NCBI GenBank assembly: GCA_016840465.1
Contig: JAEOSH010000044.1
Span: 1-20,847, forward strand
DNA length: 20,847 nt
Direction: 5' to 3'
Origin: Candidatus Baldrarchaeum yapensis
GTDB lineage: Archaea > Asgardarchaeota > Baldrarchaeia > Baldrarchaeales > Baldrarchaeaceae
The notes under the pieces are model-generated. The model made no database searches and was not told the origin of the DNA. It worked only from the letters and a program-made list of their open reading frames with translations. Of this stretch, positions 8,322 to 16,834 are shown in pieces. Positions within the stretch are counted from its first letter, which is position 1, and each line of letters opens with the position of its first letter. The position numbers and the translations under genes were made by a program.

Positions 8322-8871
8322 CGCATGCCCAAGTATCTATCAGACATAATCAGCACGAAAATTCATGGATGATGGCACGAGAATGAAGAAGCGTCCCCCA
8401 ACGCCCCACTAAGGGATCACTTGAGGTCACCGAACCATTTCGGAGGTCCTTTAAAAGTATGAATGCAAGTCGCCGGAAGAATTCACGAAAAATCTCTCTG
8501 CGAGAAAATAATGACCACTCCGACTCTCCGCTATTTTTTGTTGCATCGTGGTGGAGAGCCTTCCCGCTTTCCGCCTTCATCGGCGGGCCTTCGCGGGGAA
8601 CGGTACTCCGTACATCCATCTGACCCCTCAACTCCGCTCTTTCGACCCTTCCTTCCACGCCCTTCCCCACATCCCGGGCGGGGTTCATTAAAAATGCAAG
8701 CCCCTTCATATAAGAGTTTCATTGTTGCGAAAGTCGTCGTATGCTACGAATACAACACTATACGTTTCTGCCTTTCTCAAAATGAACTGCTCATGATAAG
8801 AAAAGAAGTAACGAATGGGCACTTCGTCTATGGAAATGAGAAAGGCCGCAGAAATAATCATAATCATGGAA
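8322..8871. other. Gene-poor stretch
   Basis: I see no convincing gene. A minus-strand frame reaching from 8709 to 8350 has a TATA-like CTTATATG near 8706-8714, suitably placed for a leaderless ATG near 8688, but its 100-odd residues show no domain. I leave it uncalled. No terminator-like T run follows the DUF401 gene. Confidence 0.4.
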
Positions 8872-9399
8872 TTAATGATCACGCGGAATCATGTTTACCA
8901 CGTATTCACCGAACATGAGAGTTATCGGTAGATCCAAGAATAGCATCTTGGCGGAGACGTTCAGCGCATAATTTCGGCGCACTCCCCTCTGCCCCATCCT
9001 GGTGGAACAAAAAGCACTTCGCATGAATTTCCGAAGTCCTTCCAATAGATCTATTCATCTTGCCCCTAGATACGCCGCTGAAAAAGGATGTTGTTGACGA
9101 GCCGAGATCTCCTGTGAAGTCATGCGTTAAGTTGATGATCTCATATATTTCTTTGGCATCTTTGCGGGAAGGACACGTACACCCACCCTTTCGTTTGGCC
9201 TCTAAGTTTTTATCGAACGTGGCGATCGAAAGGATAGTCTTGATCGCGTGAGTCGATATTGTCTTATCGCTGTACTTGCCGATCGATAGTTGTTCGGCCA
9301 CGATGTGTTTAAGCGCCTCTGAGATGTGTTCTTTTGTTTCCGGCACAAATCTAGTTTTCATGGAAAAACAGTATCGCAGAGGGCATAATACACCAGCAC
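8872..9399 (-). pseudogene. Unrecognised gene in the toxin position, frameshifted
   Basis: This gene follows the AbrB antitoxin gene at the spacing expected of a toxin. A good ribosome site (GAGGAGAGGGG) precedes it. The first frame begins near GTG 9399 (VLVYYALCDTVFP, with NINVLVYY just upstream in frame) and stops at once. Sequence continues one base over as RFVPETKEHISEALKHIVAE and runs to 8906. A further frame gives NYALNVSAKMLFLDLPITLM to a stop at 8872, hinting at a second break. The N-terminal strand resembles a PIN start with Asn in place of Asp, but I cannot find the later acidic motifs. I therefore call it only a damaged, possible toxin partner. Confidence 0.4.
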
Positions 9400-9421
9400 G
9401 TTTATATTTATGCCCCTCTCC

Positions 9422-9660
9422 TCACTTCAGACACTCTCCGAGCCCCCGCTCGATGAGTTCCTCTATCTCCTTGGGTTTCAATTCCTCCCAATTTTCATTC
9501 TCTTTCTCTCTTCGCGCATCTTCTCGAATATTATTTTCCCGGAACTCTCATCTAATGTTACCCTGAGGACATCTCCCACCATTATACCAACTCTTTTACG
9601 TATTTCCGCGGGAATTGTGACCTGGTAATTCTGTGTAACTCGAACCTTTGCTTCAATCAT
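9422..9660 (-). pseudogene. AbrB/SpoVT-type antitoxin, frameshifted at C-terminus
   Basis: The ATG at 9660 opens a clear AbrB domain (VRVTQNYQVTIPAEIRKRVG, then GDVLRVTLDESSGKIIFEKM). This domain binds DNA and autoregulates VapB-type operons. After MREERKRM the frame ends early at about 60 residues. One base over, the tail continues as ENWEELKPKEIEELIERGLG to a stop at 9422, the kind of charged helix that grips the toxin. The shift falls in the repetitive GAGAGAAAGAGAA stretch (about 9501-9515). The DNA-binding half is intact, so operator binding could persist while toxin binding is lost. A shorter 60-residue protein is the alternative reading. Confidence 0.75.
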
Positions 9661-9756
9661 AGTTTCGTATCCTTCGACGCATCCAGTACATCGTCTACAT
9701 AATTAAGTTCAACAATTTAGGAACTCTAAAATTGAGTTGGTTGTGAGCAAGGGCGT

Positions 9757-10494
9757 TTATAATCTCTTGGGGGCACTTCTTTCGTGAAGCTTTACGGCTA
9801 CCATTGCGAACACGAGGGTATACACCGTGATGGCGGCAATTGCAATATATGCTGGTACGTAAGTTTCCAGGTGGACGCTCGCTCTGAACAGCTCCGTCGT
9901 GTAGGTCAGCGGGGATAGTAACGCTATTATTCTCAGCAGATACGGCATTTCTCCCACCGGGGTGAATACTCCACTTACGAATATCAGAGGGAACTTTAGC
10001 AACGATGACAGCATCATTATGTTTGCCGGCGTATCTGCTGGCGGAGAGGACAGCAGGAGGCTCAAGAACGAAAAGCATACGGCCGATATCACCACGTTGC
10101 ATGTGAATACTAGAATATTCACTATATGCACCCCTATTACCATGCTGAGCACTGCTATCGCTACCGTTATTAAAATGCCAAATATTGTCGATGCCAGTGC
10201 ATCCCCCATGAGTATGATGCTCATGTTGACGGGGGATGAAAGCAACCTTTCGAAGGTGCGAGATCGAGTCTCCCACGGGGCTATGACGGGCCCCACCGCG
10301 GTCGACGTGAAGAACACGGTCATGGCCATTATGCTGACCATTGCTTCAGCGGGCTCTATGTTCCTGTTCCAGGCATACGCCAAGTACAGGAAGAAGGGCA
10401 GTAGCAGACCGAATATCACCACGGGCCCCTTCAGATAGTAGATTTTCATGTCCTTTTTGGCTATGGCCCATATTTTCGCGACGTTCTCAAACAT
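9757..10494 (-). CDS. ABC-2 type transporter permease
   Basis: This 245-residue membrane protein forms the channel half of an exporter. About six hydrophobic segments are visible: VVIFGLLLPFFLYLAYAW (about 27-44), MVSIMAMTVFFTSTAVGPVI (51-70), a pair near 100-125, FLSLLLSS, a FVSGVFTPVGEMPYLLRIIA stretch near 170-190, and a last helix near 215-235. The FVSGVFTPVG-MP region is characteristic of ABC-2 permeases of drug, lipid or polysaccharide exporters. The start overlaps the ATPase stop by 8 bp, so the two are translationally coupled and make one exporter with the upstream gene. No substrate-binding protein is present, as expected for export. The substrate is not deducible. Confidence 0.9.
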   Translation of the reverse strand: MFENVAKIWAIAKKDMKIYYLKGPVVIFGLLLPFFLYLAYAWNRNIEPAEAMVSIMAMTVFFTSTAVGPVIAPWETRSRTFERLLSSPVNMSIILMGDALASTIFGILITVAIAVLSMVIGVHIVNILVFTCNVVISAVCFSFLSLLLSSPPADTPANIMMLSSLLKFPLIFVSGVFTPVGEMPYLLRIIALLSPLTYTTELFRASVHLETYVPAYIAIAAITVYTLVFAMVAVKLHERSAPKRL

Positions 10495-11419
10495 CTGCCT
10501 TCCCCTCCACTATTTCTAAGAATATGTCTTCGAGGCTCGGCTCAATAACATTAAGAGACAATATTTCCAACCCGTGGGACTTGGCGTAGTCGACGATGCC
10601 GCAAATGACGTCATTCACGTCTCTTGCGCGGATTCTACATCTATTCCCGGAAACGTCCACCTCGCATCCGAGGGCCTCGAGGATGCTCCTCTCATCGACC
10701 GCTCTATTAAACTCCACCTCCACAGTGCGTAGTCGTGTGAACATGTCCTTTAACTCCCTCGGGTTGCTGACCGCAACAAGTCTTCCGCGGTTTATAATTG
10801 CTATTCTGTGGCACAGTTCCTCCGCCTCCCACATGTTGTGTGTTGTGAGGAATATCGTCACCCCCTCCTCTTTATTCAACTCTCTGAGCATGCTTCTTAT
10901 GCGTCTGGCACTCTGGGGGTCCAGCCCACTCGTGGGCTCATCCAAGAACAATAAGGGCGGCTCATGCACCAGAGCCATACATATCAGCAGACGCTGGCGC
11001 ATACCCTTCGACAGTCTTCTCGCCTTAGCATCTCTATACTTGAGAAGCCCCATTTCATCGAGAAGTTCTCTGGCCCTTCTCTCCCTCACACCTCGGGGCA
11101 CCCCGTAAAGTTCGGCCATGAAGGTCACGTTCTCCCAAACTGTCAGGTCAAGGTACACGTTTGCCGCCTCCGGGACAACACCTATTCGCCTTTTGACCTC
11201 CAAGGGCTTTTTCACAACGTCAAATCCCAAAACAAAAGCCCTCCCGGCGTCGGGTGGCAATATTCCTGTTAGCATTCTCACCGTGGTTGTCTTACCGGCC
11301 CCATTCGGGCCAAGGAAGCCGAATATCTCGCCTTCATGCACATGGAAGCTGACGTTATCCACCGCGGTGAGCCCGTCGAACCTTTTGGTCAAACCTTCGG
11401 CCACTATGACATCAACCAC
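10487..11419 (-). CDS. ABC transporter ATP-binding protein
   Basis: This is the nucleotide-binding subunit of the exporter, with every motif intact. Walker A is GPNGAGKTT, the signature is LSKGMRQR, Walker B is LLFLDEPTSGLDP and the H-loop is TTHNM. A C-terminal extension of about 90 residues (from RTVEVEFNRAVDE) matches the DUF4162 tail of CcmA-type ATPases paired with ABC-2 permeases. The family domain starts at IVAEGLTKRFDGLTAV. I therefore place the start at GTG 11419, preceded by the G-rich site GGGGGCGG, giving 310 residues. The frame stays open to an ATG at 11524, but those 35 extra residues are atypical and overlap TATA-like sequences. Confidence 0.9.
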   Translation of the reverse strand: MVDVIVAEGLTKRFDGLTAVDNVSFHVHEGEIFGFLGPNGAGKTTTVRMLTGILPPDAGRAFVLGFDVVKKPLEVKRRIGVVPEAANVYLDLTVWENVTFMAELYGVPRGVRERRARELLDEMGLLKYRDAKARRLSKGMRQRLLICMALVHEPPLLFLDEPTSGLDPQSARRIRSMLRELNKEEGVTIFLTTHNMWEAEELCHRIAIINRGRLVAVSNPRELKDMFTRLRTVEVEFNRAVDERSILEALGCEVDVSGNRCRIRARDVNDVICGIVDYAKSHGLEILSLNVIEPSLEDIFLEIVEGKADV

Positions 11420-11457
11420 ATAGACCGCCCCCGGCCTCGAAAGGGCCCATGCTACGC

Positions 11458-11487
11458 TATATGATGCAACATCCCTTGCATATAGGA
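11458..11487 (-). promoter_or_regulatory. Candidate TATA boxes of the ABC exporter operon
   Basis: Two A/T-rich elements on the minus strand (CTATATGC near 11480-11487 and CATATAGC near 11458-11465) lie 40-65 bp before the GTG at 11419. Either could serve. They fall inside the upstream extension of the open frame, which argues against the longer start. Confidence 0.35.
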
Positions 11488-11524
11488 AGTACGGATAGTA
11501 AAAATTTTTACTATTCATGAGCAT

Positions 11525-11972
11525 TACCCTACGAGAGTGTTTAATAGTTGATGTTTACGGACTAATCGTCATTAATACCCCGCTCTCGGCGAACGCTTAA
11601 TGTGATTATACGTGACACGTCAGAGTCATATACGCGAACCGAGTGGAGGGGAAGTAGATTCCCATCCGATAAGCTAAGCTTAAGGTTGGTTATATCCTAT
11701 TATGGCATATCGTAAACGGCCGTTTGGCTTTATTGGAGGGAAATTTGACGAATAACGAAAATTACATGCATTTGGTGGGCATGTGTAATTTCCTGACAGT
11801 AGAAATCTTGTACGACTCGAAAGAACGGATATAACTGCCAGGCGAATGTTCATCGGAAAAGTTGTTCTTAGGTGGCGAAGTCGATGCGTACGGGTTATGA
11901 TAAGGGTTATAAGGGTGGCTCTCCAAAAGAGTCATGGATTTGCCGTGAGTGATGCTTCTAGGAGTAGTAGCA
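11525..11972. other. Gene-free stretch before the corrinoid gene
   Basis: No gene is supported over about 450 bp. It holds a perfect 12-bp palindrome, AAACGGCCGTTT (11714-11725), and a 6+6 inverted repeat TAAGCT-A-AGCTTA (11670-11682). Both lie upstream of the methyl-transfer genes and could be regulator sites. AGGAG (11960-11964) is the ribosome site of the next gene. Confidence 0.4.
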
Positions 11973-12608
11973 GTGGGAGGGTCAGATATTTTCGACGCGC
12001 TGGTGAACCTCAACGAGGACAGGGTTCTATCACTCGTGAGGAAAAAGCTCGAGGCGGGTGAAGATCCCTACCTCATACTTGAGGAGTGCAGAAAGGTCAT
12101 GACGGTGGTCGGCGAGAAGTTCGAAAAGGAGAGTACTTCCTCAACGAGCTGGTGATAGCCGGGGGGGATCTTTAAAACGGTTAGCGAGATGCTGAAGCCG
12201 AGGCTCAAAGAGAAAGGGGAGAGGAAGGAAATAGGGACGATGGTGATAGGCACCGTCGAGGGGGATGTTCACGATCTAGGGAAGAACATTGCAAAGGTTC
12301 TGCTGGAGGCCGCGGGCTTCCGCGTGTACGACTTGGGAGTTGACGTTCCCCCGGACGAGTTTGTCCGTGCGGTTAAGCAGTACAATCCCGGCATTGTCGG
12401 AATGAGTTGTCTCCTTACTAGTGCGTGGAAGTCCATTGAGAGAACTATTAGAAGGTTGAAGGAGGAGGGGCTGAAGGACAGGGTGAAGGTGATAATCGGA
12501 GGGGCGATGATCAACGAGAGGGTTGCGAAGATGGTGGGGGCGGACGCATGGACAAACGATGCGAAGAAGGGTGTTGATATTTGTAAGAGGTTTGTGGGGG
12601 CTGATTAG
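11973..12608 (+). pseudogene. Corrinoid (B12-binding) methyl-carrier protein, two frameshifts
   Basis: These proteins (MtaC/MtbC/MttC/MtgC-like) hold a cobamide that shuttles a methyl group between two methyltransferases. From GTG 11973 (AGGAG 8 nt upstream) an N-terminal helical cap is seen (DIFDALVNLNEDRVLSLVRK). The sense leaves frame at about 12124-12132, continues as EYFLNELVIAGG in a second frame, then moves again at the seven-G run 12161-12167. The remaining 139 codons are intact. They contain GDVHDLGKNI with the cobalt-ligand His (codon 12270-12272), the S-x-L motif (GMSCLL) and GG (IIGGAM). Adding a G at the first site and removing one at the second gives a normal protein of about 210 residues. 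The URO-D gene follows within 30 bp. Confidence 0.85.
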
Positions 12609-12633
12609 AATAGGCGATCTTATTGAGGAGGTT

Positions 12634-13778
12634 ATGAGGGAGTTGTATGAGGAGAGGGAGGGGAGGATACGCGATGCTATAAGCCTGAGGGTGCCGGATA
12701 GGGTTCCCGTGGTTTGCAAGGGGGTGAACTGGTACTTCAAGAAGGTACCGGGGGTGACCGCTAAGGACATGGTCACGGACAACGAGAAGTTCATGAGGGT
12801 CATGTTGAAGTTCATGCTCGAGTTCCAGCCCGATGCTGCGTGGAGGCCGATACCCCAGGATCCTCTTGCGTCGGTTGTCGTAGAGCCCACGCCCATGGTT
12901 TCCCCACGGAGGAGGATGAGACGTGGGAGCCCAAGGTGATTTCCAAGGAGACGATGAAGGTGGAGGACTACGAGTACATAATCAAGTACGGGTACACGAG
13001 CCTGATCCTGAAATATCTTCCTGAACTTCGCCCCGGAATTCCCAACCCTCAGAAGATGCTTCTCGACAAGCTGGGTCTATCCAGCAAGCCGGAGGAACCT
13101 CCGATGCCTTTCAGAGGAAACGTTGAGATGCTGAGGAGGGCGGGCTTCCCCACATACTTCCTATTCGAGCTCCTGAGCCCGTTCAACTGCCTGACCCTGC
13201 TCAGAACGTACCCCAAGATGTGCCTCGACCTGAAAAGGCACCCCGACCTCGTGATGCAGGCGATAGAAAAGATGATTCCTGAAATGCTGTCGCTAGCGAT
13301 AAAGTTTTCGAAGGAGAGCGGGGTTTCGAGGATATGCATAGGCCTGCACAGAGAGAGCGCAACATTCTTCTCACCGAAGGTATTCGACGAGGTATTCTTC
13401 CCGGAGATAAAGAAGATAGTCGAGTTCTGCCGGAGGGAGGGGATGGTGGCGGTGCTCCACTGTGATGGGAACTGGAACCCCCTTCTCGAACGACTGGCCG
13501 AGTTGCCTAGAGGGACATGTGTAATCCAGCTGGACATGGATACCGACCCCTTCAAGGCCAAGGAGATACTCGGGGATAGGCAGTGCATAGACGCGGGGCC
13601 CATGGAGATGGAGATGGCGACGTGGACTCCCGAGGAGATAGAGAACTACTGCAAGAAACTGATAGAGGTCGTGGGAGACGGAGGAGGATTCATTCTGAAG
13701 AGTGAGGTATCCGCCGAGGCAAAGCCCGAGAACATACGGGCATTCATAAACGCCGCGAAAACTTACGGCGTATACTGA
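12634..13778 (+). pseudogene. URO-D family (cobamide) methyltransferase, one frameshift
   Basis: The uroporphyrinogen-decarboxylase fold is shared by MtaA/MtbA and several corrinoid O-demethylases. The gene directly after a corrinoid protein implies methyl transfer to or from that protein. The N-terminus (REGRIRDAISLRVPDRVPVV) is the family's usual opening. The frame breaks at 12895-12898, where ATGG should read ATGGG to give PMGFPTEEDE. From there the protein is open to 13778, with VAVLHCDGNWNPLLERLAEL in the metal-site region and GDGGGFILKSEV near the end. The usual His-x-Cys zinc motif of CoM methyltransferases is replaced by His-Cys-Asp, so it may act on the methyl donor rather than on coenzyme M. 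The start is uncertain: ATG 12634 or a TTG overlapping the corrinoid gene. Confidence 0.8.
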
Positions 13779-13865
13779 ATTTACCACTCGCACTCCTATT
13801 TTTAAATGGACTACAATCCGGCAAAAATAGGAATTATAAGAGATCACATCGCTGATGTTGCGGCA

Positions 13866-15077
13866 TCATTTTGTGATAGTGGACTCATGCACCAAATCTA
13901 TGACATCCAGCACCCTCACACGAGACTTCATTGCATTAACGGCGTCCGTGAGATTTCTCTCGCAGAATGGGCATGCCGTCACCAGAGTATCGGCTTTTAC
14001 TTCCGTTGTTTCTTTTATTCTGTCCTTTGCTATCTTAACCGCGAGGTCGGGAAACGCAGATTTGACCCCGCCGCCAGCCCCGCAGCACCATGAATTATAC
14101 CTTATCCTTCTCAACTCCGTGAACTCTATTCCGGGGACGCTCCTTATGACCTCCCTCGGCGGATCGAAGACCCCGCAGTGTCTGCCGAGATGGCAGGGGT
14201 CATGGTACGTGACCTTATATTTTAATTCCTTCTCGGGGTGCAGTTTCCCATCCTTTATCAGCTCGAGCAGGTGCTCGGTCGTATGCTTGACCTCGAAGGG
14301 AAGTTCTCCCACAATTTCGGGATAGTCGCGCTTCAGAGTCCTATAACATCCGGCGCAGTGCGTTACCACGACCTCAGCTCCTATGTTTTTCAGTACCTCG
14401 ACGTTGTGGCGTGCGAGTTCTTCCCCGAGTTTCCGATCTCCGACCCTTAGCGCTATTGATCCGCAGCACCACAGATCCGGGTTTATTGCCACCTCGACGC
14501 CAGCGGCCCTCATCAGTTCTAGGTACTTGATCAGGAGGTCTGGGGCCCTGTAAGGGTTTGTACACCCCACGAAAAATACGATTTTCCCTTTTTGCGGGAT
14601 TTTCTCCCCCTCGGGTATCCACTTCAGCCTATCGGCATGCTTCGATGGCGGGTACGGGTTGTACTCCTTCCTGGTCCATGCAAGAATTTCCCTATGGCGA
14701 GGCATCGGTCCTATTCCCATCTCGACAAAGTCTGCCCTTATTGCCTCCCATATCTTGTCATGATCTATTATCTGCGATATCGGGAGAACCACCGACTCCT
14801 CGAAACTCTGGTTGCAGGACCACTTACAGCTCCCACACACCATGCACTGGTAGAACACCCTCACGACTTCCTCAGTGGGCTTTATCTTCCCCTCCAAGAG
14901 ACCCCTTGCCAGAAGAATCCTTCCCCTTGCAAAGTACACCTCAAAGCCCGGGCTGTGTTCCAGCACGGGACATACGCCATATTTCCCAATGGAGGGTCTC
15001 ACGGATACCCGGCAATCGCCAACTCTGGAGCAGCTGTATAGCATATCCTCATATTTTCGGAGGTTGGAGAACTCCAT
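13866..15077 (-). CDS. HdrD/GlpC-like Fe-S oxidoreductase with two CCG domains
   Basis: This electron-transfer subunit is related to heterodisulfide reductase HdrD/HdrB and to the Fe-S partner of glycolate/lactate oxidases. The N-terminal ferredoxin part has CSRVGDC with GVCP (about residues 16-37), and a second, canonical CMVCGSCKWSC (about 76-86). Two cysteine-rich CCG domains follow: GCTNPYR, LWCCGS and HCAGC (about 170-265), then DPCHLGRHC, SWCCGAGGG and CPFCERNL (about 290-385). In HdrD these bind the noncubane cluster that splits disulfides. The first N-terminal motif lacks its second Cys (Val19). The start is ATG 15077, with GAGGTG 6 nt upstream; an in-frame GTG at 15086 is the alternative. 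It follows glcD directly and is probably co-translated. Confidence 0.9.
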   Translation of the reverse strand: MEFSNLRKYEDMLYSCSRVGDCRVSVRPSIGKYGVCPVLEHSPGFEVYFARGRILLARGLLEGKIKPTEEVVRVFYQCMVCGSCKWSCNQSFEESVVLPISQIIDHDKIWEAIRADFVEMGIGPMPRHREILAWTRKEYNPYPPSKHADRLKWIPEGEKIPQKGKIVFFVGCTNPYRAPDLLIKYLELMRAAGVEVAINPDLWCCGSIALRVGDRKLGEELARHNVEVLKNIGAEVVVTHCAGCYRTLKRDYPEIVGELPFEVKHTTEHLLELIKDGKLHPEKELKYKVTYHDPCHLGRHCGVFDPPREVIRSVPGIEFTELRRIRYNSWCCGAGGGVKSAFPDLAVKIAKDRIKETTEVKADTLVTACPFCERNLTDAVNAMKSRVRVLDVIDLVHESTITK

Positions 15078-15087
15078 CCCGACCACC

Positions 15088-16596
15088 TCACAGGTAAAAC
15101 TTTCCGGGGCTCAGTATTCGGTTCGGATCGAGTGTGTACTTTATCTGCCTGAGGAATTCGTAGTATGGCCCGGAGAACGCGCCCGCGTCTATCACCGCCA
15201 TTGATAGAACCTCGCCCAGCATGTAGTAGTAGGCACCGAGCCTTGTCAAGAACTTCGCTTGGTCTATCCACAACTTTCGGCACAACTCCATGTTCTCGGG
15301 ACGGTACTCCGCAATTATTCCACTAGTGACCTCGACATTGAATCCTTCGACCATCAGAAACTGCCCGACACCCGCTATGCCCTTAACCTTTGCAAGTTCC
15401 GCGCTGTGCTTGCGCTGCCACTCGTCCAACTTCTTCTGAATCATAGGAATCCTCTTTATCGGCGCGATGTGCTCAGTTGTCATGGCGATGATCCTCGGGC
15501 CGGTGCCGCACCACAGAGGGTGGTATATCTGCCAGTGGCCCTGCTTTTCATAGAACCACTTCGCAATGTTGCCCTCGTGTATTTCCTCGCCTAGGGGCTC
15601 CGCACCATGCTCCATTGCAATCTTATCGAGAAGCTTTTCATTCGCATGTAAAGTCTCCTCGGTATGCGCCTCTATCACGTAGAAGACCACTGCCATGTCC
15701 CGTGGCATCCCTTTCTCCGTAAGCCATCCCTTTATCAGCGGTTGCCCAAACAGCGCGCCCGCGTAAGCTATTGCGCTTACGGGCGGGAAGTAGAAGGCGT
15801 CATACAAGACCCCGTGATCCGCCTTCAGCCTCCACTCGTACAATATGCGGGTAGCTCTCTCATCTGCATCCTTCGTTGGGAGTGCAAATGTCTTACACGC
15901 ATGATACTCGGGAACGGGATATATCCTGAGCACCGCCTTTGTCTTAACCCCCAATAACCCGTTATCTCCAAAGAAGAGTCCCGCAAGCATCGGTCCCCCG
16001 GCGTAGAGCGTGAATGACTTGTCTATGAAATTACTGGCCCACGCTCCGACCTTTATCACGACACCAGTCGGGAGCACAACCTCCAAACCTGTGCAGTTTG
16101 CCGTACATGGACCGTACTTTGCACCGCCTCCGCCACCCACGCTATGGTGACTAAGCCCACCTCCCACACAGGCGCATAGCCCAGATCCGGGACCCAGGCA
16201 ACCAGTGTAGTATCCTCTCTCTCCTAGGATAGCGTTCAGCTGGGCCCATGTGATTCCGCACTCCACGGTGACCGTCATGGTGTCCTCATCGATGTCCAGC
16301 ACCCTGTTCATCCTCGTCAGGTCTAGGACTATCCCTCCTGGCTCTATGGGTCTACTACCGCCGGTAAGGCAGCATCCCCCGCTTCTCGGTATCACCGGAA
16401 TTCTGTATCGGTTTGCGATTTTCAGGATCTGTGCAACCTCTTCTGTTGATCCGGGTCTAACAACATAGTCGGGCATTCTCTCGGGCAACGCAGGGTCGTT
16501 GCTCTTGGAGTATGCGTAAAGGACGTGCTCCTCGCATGAAACATACTCCGACCCTACGACGTCCTCCAAAAGCCTGAGGATGCGATCCTCGTTCAT
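15088..16596 (-). CDS. FAD-linked oxidase, GlcD/D-lactate dehydrogenase type
   Basis: This 502-residue flavoprotein has the PCMH/VAO FAD-binding fold of GlcD and D-lactate dehydrogenases. The N-terminus shows VVRPGSTEEVAQILKIANRY and PVIPRSGGCCLTGG (about 45-80). LSHHSVGGGGGAKYGPCTAN (about 150-170) follows, then LEVVLPTGVVIKVG, the pyrophosphate-binding core. The FAD-oxidase C-terminal domain ends with the signature LDPNRILSPGKFYL. The substrate is unknown: 2-hydroxy acid oxidation and flavin-based coupling to an HdrD partner are both possible, and this pairing occurs in methylotrophic archaea lacking HdrE. The stop is followed almost at once by the Fe-S gene, so both subunits should be made in equal amounts. 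The ATG follows GAGGGGAAGTGATGATGG. All key regions look intact. Confidence 0.9.
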   Translation of the reverse strand: MNEDRILRLLEDVVGSEYVSCEEHVLYAYSKSNDPALPERMPDYVVRPGSTEEVAQILKIANRYRIPVIPRSGGCCLTGGSRPIEPGGIVLDLTRMNRVLDIDEDTMTVTVECGITWAQLNAILGERGYYTGCLGPGSGLCACVGGGLSHHSVGGGGGAKYGPCTANCTGLEVVLPTGVVIKVGAWASNFIDKSFTLYAGGPMLAGLFFGDNGLLGVKTKAVLRIYPVPEYHACKTFALPTKDADERATRILYEWRLKADHGVLYDAFYFPPVSAIAYAGALFGQPLIKGWLTEKGMPRDMAVVFYVIEAHTEETLHANEKLLDKIAMEHGAEPLGEEIHEGNIAKWFYEKQGHWQIYHPLWCGTGPRIIAMTTEHIAPIKRIPMIQKKLDEWQRKHSAELAKVKGIAGVGQFLMVEGFNVEVTSGIIAEYRPENMELCRKLWIDQAKFLTRLGAYYYMLGEVLSMAVIDAGAFSGPYYEFLRQIKYTLDPNRILSPGKFYL

Positions 16597-16636
16597 ACCA
16601 TCATCACTTCCCCTCTGGAGTAGAACCCGCGGAGGA

Positions 16637-16671
16637 CAACTAGTATATAGTTGCGGGAATCACTATAAAAG
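16637..16671 (-). promoter_or_regulatory. Promoter and possible operator of glcD-hdrD operon
   Basis: On the minus strand ACTTTTATAG (16662-16671) is a good TATA box, putting transcription start near 16638. An inverted repeat CAACTA-gtata-TAGTTG (16637-16653) overlaps that start. It is flanked by CCCGC at 16627-16631 and GCGGG at 16653-16657. A regulator bound here would block initiation. The leader of about 40 nt includes the AGGGG ribosome site. Confidence 0.45.
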
Positions 16672-16834
16672 TATCATCCAGAACGAGTTCACATAAAAAT
16701 TTCATCGCCAGATGCACCGATGTCCTTCGAAAGGTCATCCGCCTTACCGTGCATCCTCACAGGACCGTCTTGACACATCTCACTCGCTGATAAATTTGCA
16801 TATCACGAAAAATCGCATATGAGCCGAACCGTAG

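Noticed and set aside
8350-8709. Minus-strand frame of about 119 codons with a TATA-like element near its start
   Set aside because: No family resemblance, uneven composition and competing frames on the other strand. It remains possible but unsupported.
11420-11524. N-terminal extension of the ABC ATPase to ATG 11524
   Set aside because: The 35 extra residues precede the normal start of the domain and overlap TATA-like elements; GTG 11419 has a G-rich site upstream.
11600-11690. Possible tRNA in the region with inverted repeats
   Set aside because: No T-loop sequence (GGTTCRA-type) or acceptor stem could be matched; the repeats are too short for a cloverleaf.
12130-12170. Programmed ribosomal frameshifting in the corrinoid gene
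   Set aside because: Two shifts of opposite sign within 40 bases, with no slippery heptamer plus structure that I can see, fit indels better than recoding.
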